From Actinomycetota bacterium (GTDB lineage Bacteria; Actinomycetota; Thermoleophilia; Gaiellales; Gaiellaceae), in assembly GCA_013696595.1 (NCBI GenBank), contig JACCYG010000005.1, positions 1 through 9,690 on the forward strand: a stretch of DNA of 9,690 nucleotides. The letters run 5' to 3'. The notes under the pieces are model-generated. The model saw only the letters and a program-made list of their open reading frames with translations, did not search any database and was not told the DNA's origin. The position numbers and the translations under genes were made by a program. Of this stretch, positions 5,391-9,690 are shown one piece after another; position 1 is the stretch's first letter, and the number at the start of each line of letters is the position of its first letter.

Positions 5391-6206
5391 CTACCAGACA
5401 GGCGATGCAGCCCAGACCTGCGCCTCACGCTCGACCGCGCGGGCGGCTCGTTCCGCCTCGTCGCGGGTATCGAAGAGGCCGTAAAGAGCGGGGCCCGCGC
5501 CGGTCATGTCGACACGGAACGCGCCGAGATCATAGAGCCGCCCGTCGACGTCCTGCCCGACCGTCGCGGCCGGAAGGTCGTTCTCGGGAAGGCGAGCGAG
5601 GTCGCGCGCGACGCTACAGGCGGTGAGCGCAGCGACGAGGCGCTCCTTCCGCTCTCGGAATCCCGCTTCGAGACCGAGTGCGTCGAACGCCCGGTACACG
5701 TCGCCGGTTGAATGCTTCCTCGCGCCGTCGGGCACCGCTATGACGATCGCATAGTCCTGGGGGAGATCGAGTGCCGACAACCGCTCTCCCAAGCCCTCAG
5801 CGAGCTTGGGGCCCGGCTCGAGAAAGAACGGGACATCCGAGCCGACTGCGGCCGCAACGGCGAGGAGCTCGGCCGGCGGAAGCGGCTCTCCGAGCGTCTC
5901 GTTCGCGAGCGTGAGCGCGGCGGCCGCGTCGGCGCTTCCGCCGCCGAGGCCTACCGCAACGGGTATCCGCTTCTGGATCCGGACACGCCAGCGGGGCTCG
6001 ACGCCGGCCGTTTCCGCAAGCTGGACGAGCGCATCGTGCACGATCGTGTCCTCGGCGAAGCCTTCCACCATGAGCGCATCGGCGGAGTCGAGCGCGAGCT
6101 CGTCCGCGAGGTCGATCCTCTGCAGCACCGTCGCGACCTCGTGCATGCCGTCGTCCCGGCGCGGCCCAACCACGAGCGCGAGGTTGATCTTGCCGGCGGC
6201 CGTCAC
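5391..6206 (-). CDS. ispE: 4-diphosphocytidyl-2-C-methyl-D-erythritol kinase
   Basis: IspE is the GHMP-family kinase that phosphorylates CDP-methylerythritol in the non-mevalonate (MEP) isoprenoid pathway. The 271-aa protein has AGKINLAL with catalytic-site Lys6 and DDGMHEV (18-24) in place of the common PDGYHE. The ATP loop PVAVGLGGGSADAAAAL spans 82-98, GSDVPFFL carries catalytic Asp124, and the C-terminal GHMP motif MTGAGPALYGLF lies at 234-245. The length is slightly short for the family (about 280-300). The open frame extends far upstream, but that part is a shadow of rsmA. The true start is GTG 6206-6204, whose last bases form the rsmA stop (GTGA, four-base overlap), giving strong translational coupling. 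The stop is TAG. rsmA-ispE adjacency is common in bacteria. Confidence 0.95.
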   Translation of the reverse strand: MTAAGKINLALVVGPRRDDGMHEVATVLQRIDLADELALDSADALMVEGFAEDTIVHDALVQLAETAGVEPRWRVRIQKRIPVAVGLGGGSADAAAALTLANETLGEPLPPAELLAVAAAVGSDVPFFLEPGPKLAEGLGERLSALDLPQDYAIVIAVPDGARKHSTGDVYRAFDALGLEAGFRERKERLVAALTACSVARDLARLPENDLPAATVGQDVDGRLYDLGAFRVDMTGAGPALYGLFDTRDEAERAARAVEREAQVWAASPVW

Positions 6207-6991
6207 ACCAGCGCTTGCGCGAGCAAGGCGAACTCCTCGGGCGCGAGCGCCTCCGCGCGAACGCTTGCGGGCTGCCCGAGCTCCGCAAGGGCGGCCACGG
6301 CGCGGGCACGGTCGGCAAGACCCACGAGCTCGAGCGAGTTCGCAAGCGTCTTGCGCCGGTGCGCGAAGGCACCCTGGACGACGCGCTTGAGCGGCTCGTA
6401 CTCGACGCCCCACGATCGCCGTCGCTCGAACGCTACGAGCGCCGAGTCGACATTCGGCGCCGGACGGAAGACAGTCCGAGCGACCGGATGGAAGCCCGTC
6501 CGCTCGGCGGTCAGCTGGAGAAGGACGGATACGGCGCCATAACTCTTTGTTCGAGGCTCGGCGAAGTAGCGGTCCGCGACCTCGCGCTGCACCATCACGC
6601 ACCAGACGTCGACGGTCGGAAGCCCGTCGAGGCTCTCGACGACGAGAGGGGTCGCAACCTGATATGGCAGGTTGGCGACAAGCTTGCCTGGGGGCGGATC
6701 GAGCTCGTGCAGCGGGAGGGTGAGCGCGTCGCCGAAGAGAATCTCGACGTTCTCGCGCTCGCTGATCCGCTCGCGCAGGTGCGGCTCGAGGGAGCGGTCG
6801 AGCTCGACCGCATGTACGAGTCGAACGCGTTCCGCGAGAAAATCGGTCAGGACGCCAAGCCCGGGCCCGATCTCCAGGACGACGTCGTCTGGGTCGAGCT
6901 CGGCAAGCCGCCCTGCGACGGCGACGATGTTCTCGTCGACGAGGAAGTGCTGGCCGAGATCGCGGTTTGGTGTGACCGGAAGCCGCGTCAC
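6203..6991 (-). CDS. rsmA: 16S rRNA (adenine(1518)-N6/adenine(1519)-N6)-dimethyltransferase
   Basis: RsmA (KsgA) uses S-adenosylmethionine to dimethylate two adjacent adenines in the 3' hairpin of 16S rRNA, a late step of small-subunit assembly. The 262-aa protein has the family start DLGQHFLVDENI (11-22), SAM motif I EIGPGLG (40-46), an acidic residue ending motif II (Glu63 in AVELD), GDAL (87-90), and the catalytic NLPY (107-110) that holds the target adenine. FRPAPNVDSALV follows at 175-186, with a C-terminal helical domain containing AHRRKTLANSL (210-220). The length is normal. The GTG start at 6991-6989 overlaps the tatD stop as GTGA, and the TGA stop overlaps the ispE start the same way. 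There is no independent Shine-Dalgarno, so translation probably depends on coupling within the metG-ispE run. Confidence 0.96.
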   Translation of the reverse strand: MTRLPVTPNRDLGQHFLVDENIVAVAGRLAELDPDDVVLEIGPGLGVLTDFLAERVRLVHAVELDRSLEPHLRERISERENVEILFGDALTLPLHELDPPPGKLVANLPYQVATPLVVESLDGLPTVDVWCVMVQREVADRYFAEPRTKSYGAVSVLLQLTAERTGFHPVARTVFRPAPNVDSALVAFERRRSWGVEYEPLKRVVQGAFAHRRKTLANSLELVGLADRARAVAALAELGQPASVRAEALAPEEFALLAQALV

Positions 6992-7740
6992 ACGAGACCG
7001 AACGCGGCTTTCGCGTTCGCCTCGATCTGCCTCGCGAGGTCGGCCGCATCTTCGTCGCGCGCATCCGCGAGAGCGGCGACCGTATGGACGACGTTCGCCG
7101 GCTCGTTCGGCCGCCCGCGCACCGGCTGAGGCGCGAGGTAGGGACTGTCCGTCTCGGCGAGGACGCGATCCGCACCGACCTGCGCGGCCGCTCGGCGCAG
7201 CTCCGGGGCGTTCGGATAGGTGACGTTGCCCGCAAAGGAGACGTACCAGCCGTGTTCGAGCGCCGGCTCGAGCAGAGCCGAGGACGAGAAGCAGTGGAGG
7301 ACTACCGGGGTCCCGTCTGCGCTCTCGCGCAGGACTTCGAGTGTCTCCCCATCCGCAGCTCGCGTGTGGACGACGAGCGTCTTCCCGAGCTCAGCCGCGA
7401 GCGCAGCCTGCGAGTGAAAGAGGTCACGCTGGCGCTCACGGGGCGCGTAGTCGCGGTAGTGGTCGAGACCTGTCTCGCCGACGGCAACGGCGTTCGGATG
7501 CCCAAGCAGGTCCCTCAGCTCGGCCAGGTCCCCCTCCCCGGCTTCGTCCGCCTGATGCGGATGAATCCCGAGCGCCGCGAAGACTCCCTCCTCGCGCTCG
7601 CAGATCGCGAGCGCCTCGCGGCACGAAGCGATTCCCGAGCCCACCGTGATCACACGGGTCACGCCGGCCGCGCGCGCCCGCGCGAGAACCTCGCCCGGCG
7701 GGTCAGCACAGGCGTCGAGGTGCGCGTGCGTGTCGATCAC
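6988..7740 (-). CDS. tatD: TatD-family metal-dependent hydrolase (DNase-like)
   Basis: TatD proteins are TIM-barrel metallohydrolases of the amidohydrolase superfamily. Several have 3'-5' DNase activity, but the physiological substrate of the metG-linked group (YabD/YcfH type) is unsettled. The 250-aa product carries all expected metal ligands: DTHAHLD with His5 and His7, GETGLDHY with Glu89, VVHTR with His125, LHCFS with His149, and AETDSPYL with Asp198. It also has GIHPH (58-62), typical of the family. The length is normal. The GTG start at 7740-7738 overlaps the metG stop as GTGA, and its own TGA overlaps the rsmA start. The metG-tatD-rsmA order is widespread in Gram-positive bacteria and suggests a role connected with RNA or translation quality, though this link is inference. 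Confidence 0.94.
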   Translation of the reverse strand: MIDTHAHLDACADPPGEVLARARAAGVTRVITVGSGIASCREALAICEREEGVFAALGIHPHQADEAGEGDLAELRDLLGHPNAVAVGETGLDHYRDYAPRERQRDLFHSQAALAAELGKTLVVHTRAADGETLEVLRESADGTPVVLHCFSSSALLEPALEHGWYVSFAGNVTYPNAPELRRAAAQVGADRVLAETDSPYLAPQPVRGRPNEPANVVHTVAALADARDEDAADLARQIEANAKAAFGLV

Positions 7741-9254
7741 GCCGCCGCCGTCGTGGGCTCGATGCGCGGGAACAGCGGCTGCGCGGGCTCGATCCCCTCG
7801 GTCTCCACCGCCGTTCCCGGCCTGATGCGCTCCCAGGCGAGATCCTCGGCGGGCTGCCCGAGCGCGGCCAAAATCCGGAGCGCCGTCTCCGGCAGATAGG
7901 GAGCGAGGGCGATTGCGATCGAGCAGAGGCCGTCCGCCAGGTCGTAGAGGACACGATCGAGCTCACTGCGGCGCGCCTCGTCCTTCGCGAGCTGCCAGGG
8001 CGCCGAGGTCTCGACGTGTTGATTGAGCTTGCGGACGAGCTGCCAGATCGTCTCGAGCGCGCCGGTGAGGTCGAATGCGTCCAGGTGCGAGGCGACCTCG
8101 TTCCGGAAGGCGTCAATCGCCCACGGGGACACGTCTGTCGCACTCGGAAGGCGCCCGTCCCGGTAACGCGCGATCATCGCCGTCGTCCGGGAGAGAAGAT
8201 TGCCCAGATCGTTCCCGAGCTCGCGCTCGTAGCGTTCGTGCAGGCCGTCGATCGAGGCGTTCCCGTCCTGACCGAACGAGACCGCCCGCAGAACGTAGAA
8301 CCGGACGGGATCGACGCCGTAGACGTCGATCAAGTCGAGTGGGTCGATGGTGTTCCCGACCGACTTTGAGATCTTCCGCTCGTCGAGCAAGAGAAACCCG
8401 TGCACGAAGAGCTGACGTGGCACGTCGTACCCCGCGGCCAGGAGCAGTGCCGGCCAGAACACGCAATGGAAGCGCAGGATGTCCTTCCCGATCAGATGAC
8501 GGACGTCCCGCCAGAAGCGGTCACGGAGGTCCTCGCCGTCGCGCGCGTAGGCAAGGGCGCTCACGTAGTTGATGAGCGCGTCGACCCAGACGTAGGTGAC
8601 CTGGCTCTCGTCCCACGGGATCGGGACGCCCCAGGGCTGGCCGGCCCGGCTGACGCTGAAGTCCTCGAGACCACCCGCGATAAAACTCCGCGCCTCGTTC
8701 GCGCGAAACGTCGGTAGGACGAAGTCGCTTCGCTGGTCGTAGAGCTCGAGCAGGCGTTCCTGGTATGCCGACAGCCGAAAGAAATAGTTCTTCTCCTCGA
8801 TCCACTCGGGCTCGATCCCGTGCTCAGGGCAGCGGCCGTCGACAAGCTCCGCTTCCGTCTTGAACGCCTCGCAGCCGACGCAGTAGAGACCTGCGTAGGT
8901 TCCCGCGTAGATGTCGCCGTTCTCGTAGATCCGCTGCAGAAACTCCTGGACGAACTGCTTGTGACCTTCGTCGGTCGTTCGGATGAAGAAGTCATGCGAA
9001 GCGTTCAGGCGTCGTGGAAGCTCCTGCCAGTGCTTGACCATCCGATCGGCGAAGACCTTCGGTTCGAGCCCCTCCTCTTCGGCGACCCGCGCGACCTTGG
9101 AGGCGTGCTCGTCGGTCCCCGTCAGGAAGAACGTCTCCTCCCCGCGCTGGCGGTGATGACGCGCGAGGACATCCGCCGCGATCGTGGTGTATGCGTTGCC
9201 GATGTGCGGCGTCGAGTTGATGTAGTAGATCGGGGTGGTCACGTAGAACGCCAT
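7737..9254 (-). CDS. metG: Methionyl-tRNA synthetase, single-zinc short form
   Basis: MetRS charges tRNA-Met and initiator tRNA with methionine. The 505-aa protein starts at the classic MAFYVTTPIYYINSTPHIGN, where PHIGN (16-20) is the HIGH motif. TGTDEH follows at 45-50. The zinc knuckle has Cys125-Val-Gly-Cys128 and Cys142-x-x-His145 as likely ligands, a single-knuckle form. KISKS (294-298) is the KMSKS signature, followed by the helical anticodon-binding domain containing WQLVRKLNQHVE. It ends without the C-terminal EMAP/tRNA-binding domain that dimeric MetRS proteins carry. The ATG at 9254-9252 is preferred over upstream codons because of family alignment. TATCAT lies eight bases upstream, so the transcript may be leaderless; no Shine-Dalgarno is present. 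It is the first gene of the tatD-rsmA-ispE run and is divergent from the AbrB-type gene. Confidence 0.97.
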   Translation of the reverse strand: MAFYVTTPIYYINSTPHIGNAYTTIAADVLARHHRQRGEETFFLTGTDEHASKVARVAEEEGLEPKVFADRMVKHWQELPRRLNASHDFFIRTTDEGHKQFVQEFLQRIYENGDIYAGTYAGLYCVGCEAFKTEAELVDGRCPEHGIEPEWIEEKNYFFRLSAYQERLLELYDQRSDFVLPTFRANEARSFIAGGLEDFSVSRAGQPWGVPIPWDESQVTYVWVDALINYVSALAYARDGEDLRDRFWRDVRHLIGKDILRFHCVFWPALLLAAGYDVPRQLFVHGFLLLDERKISKSVGNTIDPLDLIDVYGVDPVRFYVLRAVSFGQDGNASIDGLHERYERELGNDLGNLLSRTTAMIARYRDGRLPSATDVSPWAIDAFRNEVASHLDAFDLTGALETIWQLVRKLNQHVETSAPWQLAKDEARRSELDRVLYDLADGLCSIAIALAPYLPETALRILAALGQPAEDLAWERIRPGTAVETEGIEPAQPLFPRIEPTTAAA

Positions 9255-9262
9255 TGCGGCCA

Positions 9263-9289
9263 ATGATACGGGCGTCCTCTCGCTGTCCC
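9263..9289 (-). promoter_or_regulatory. Candidate leaderless promoter of metG
   Basis: On the minus strand, TATCAT (9263-9268, five of six matches to TATAAT) ends eight bases before the metG ATG, and GGGACA (9284-9289, four of six matches to TTGACA) lies 15 bases further upstream. The transcript would begin at or beside the ATG, so metG mRNA would have essentially no leader. The 15-base spacer is shorter than ideal. Confidence 0.5.
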
Positions 9290-9306
9290 CGCGGCCGCGC
9301 GAGGGT

Positions 9307-9335
9307 TTGAAACGGGAAAACGGGGCACCAAATTT
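9307..9335 (+). promoter_or_regulatory. Candidate promoter of the AbrB-type gene
   Basis: TTGAAA (9307-9312, five of six matches to TTGACA) is followed after 17 bases by AAATTT (9330-9335), which keeps the key A and final T of a -10 and is conspicuously AT-rich in this GC-rich region. Transcription would start near 9342, giving a leader of about 32 nt before the GTG at 9374. AAACGGG occurs at 9310-9316, 9318-9324 and 9381-9387 in and beyond this promoter and could be regulator contacts. Confidence 0.4.
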
Positions 9336-9373
9336 CGAGCATGGCCGCGGTGCCGAACCGCTCGGAAGGGGAC

Positions 9374-9631
9374 GTGGTTCAAACGGGAATCGTTCGCCAC
9401 ATCGACGAGCTGGGCCGAATCGTGATCCCGATCGAGATCCGGAAGCGTTTCGGGTTGGGCGAGAAGGATCCCGTCGAGATCTCGGTGCGCGGGGAGACGA
9501 TCCTGCTCTCGAAGGCCTTGAGCGTGTGCGTGTTCTGCGGAAGCGAGGAGGCGCTCGAGGATTACCGCGGCCGGCCGGTCTGCCGCGACTGCATCGGTGA
9601 GCTCGCGCGCCAGGCGTCGTGGAACGCTTAG
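9374..9631 (+). CDS. abrB: AbrB/SpoVT-type transition regulator with C-terminal zinc-ribbon-like tail
   Basis: The 85-aa protein begins MVQTGIVRHIDELGR and continues IVIPIEIRKRFGLGEKD, a close match to the SpoVT-AbrB swapped-hairpin DNA-binding domain (about 1-48). The C-terminal part has Cys52-x-x-Cys55 and Cys70-x-x-Cys73 separated by 14 residues, which resembles a small zinc ribbon. B. subtilis AbrB lacks it, but to my knowledge many clostridial AbrB-like proteins have it. The GTG at 9374 is preferred: GGAAGGGG lies two bases upstream and the family starts at this point. An in-frame ATG at 9341 would add 11 unconserved residues. The gene is divergent from metG, the same arrangement as abrB-metS in B. 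subtilis. It probably forms dimers or tetramers and represses transcription, perhaps its own; targets cannot be read from the sequence. The stop is TAG. Confidence 0.88.
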   Translation: MVQTGIVRHIDELGRIVIPIEIRKRFGLGEKDPVEISVRGETILLSKALSVCVFCGSEEALEDYRGRPVCRDCIGELARQASWNA

Positions 9632-9637
9632 AGCTCC

Positions 9638-9690
9638 TTTCGAAATGAAGCACTGAGCCGCCGGGCCCGCGCCGAGTCGTCATTCCGAAA
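9638..9690. repeat. Inverted repeat at the right edge
   Basis: TTTCGAAATGA (9638-9648) and TCATTCCGAAA (9680-9690) are inverted copies with one mismatch, spaced by 31 bases that include the palindrome CGGGCCCG (9662-9669). The left arm starts seven bases after the AbrB-type stop. It may act as a terminator or processing stem, or be part of a repeat that continues outside the window. Confidence 0.35.

Noticed and set aside
6209..7235. Extension of the ispE frame upstream of 6206 to form a 614-aa protein
   Set aside because: The upstream part is antisense-like, Arg-rich shadow sequence within rsmA and tatD; homology to IspE begins exactly at the GTG overlapping the rsmA stop.
9255..9683. Upstream extension of the metG frame to about 648 aa
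   Set aside because: MetRS homology begins at MAFYVTTPIYY; the extension is low-complexity and runs antisense through the AbrB-type gene.

Overview
The window is high-GC bacterial chromosome (G and C dominate third codon positions, and GTG starts are frequent). Protein style and GC content fit a deep-branching actinobacterium, possibly of the Thermoleophilia type. That placement is inferred from sequence style only and was not tested by a search. No phage, IS, CRISPR or defence genes are visible. This is a core housekeeping block.

Layout: almost everything reads on the minus strand, so transcription runs from the right edge to the left. At the right end, a small AbrB-type regulator with a C-terminal CxxC/CxxC zinc-ribbon-like tail (9374-9631, plus) is divergent from a four-gene run: metG (Met-tRNA synthetase), tatD (metal-dependent hydrolase), rsmA/ksgA (16S rRNA dimethylase) and ispE (CDP-ME kinase). 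These four are joined by three GTGA start/stop overlaps. A small hypothetical membrane protein follows ispE. Next comes tRNA-Gln(TTG), flanked on both sides by partial tRNA copies. glmU (UDP-GlcNAc synthesis) overlaps prs (PRPP synthetase) by 23 nt. A gap of about 256 bases with inverted repeats then leads to rplY/ctc (ribosomal protein L25/TL5) and pth (peptidyl-tRNA hydrolase), which lie 6 nt apart. A small convergent gene of unknown function (576-842, plus) precedes the 5' end of mfd (transcription-repair coupling factor), which runs off the left edge.

The most informative observation is gene order. abrB<>metG-tatD-rsmA-ispE-(tRNA)-glmU-prs-ctc-pth-mfd matches the Bacillus subtilis abrB-metS-yabD-ksgA-ispE-gcaD-prs-ctc-spoVC-mfd region, minus the sporulation and other genes interspersed there. 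The genes serve translation (MetRS, RsmA, L25, Pth, tRNA-Gln), precursor supply (PRPP, UDP-GlcNAc, isoprenoids) and transcription-coupled repair. I see no clear new biological system. The points most worth checking are the tRNA fragments, the AbrB zinc-ribbon variant at its Bacillus-like position, an altered PRPP loop in Prs, and the orphan 88-aa gene.
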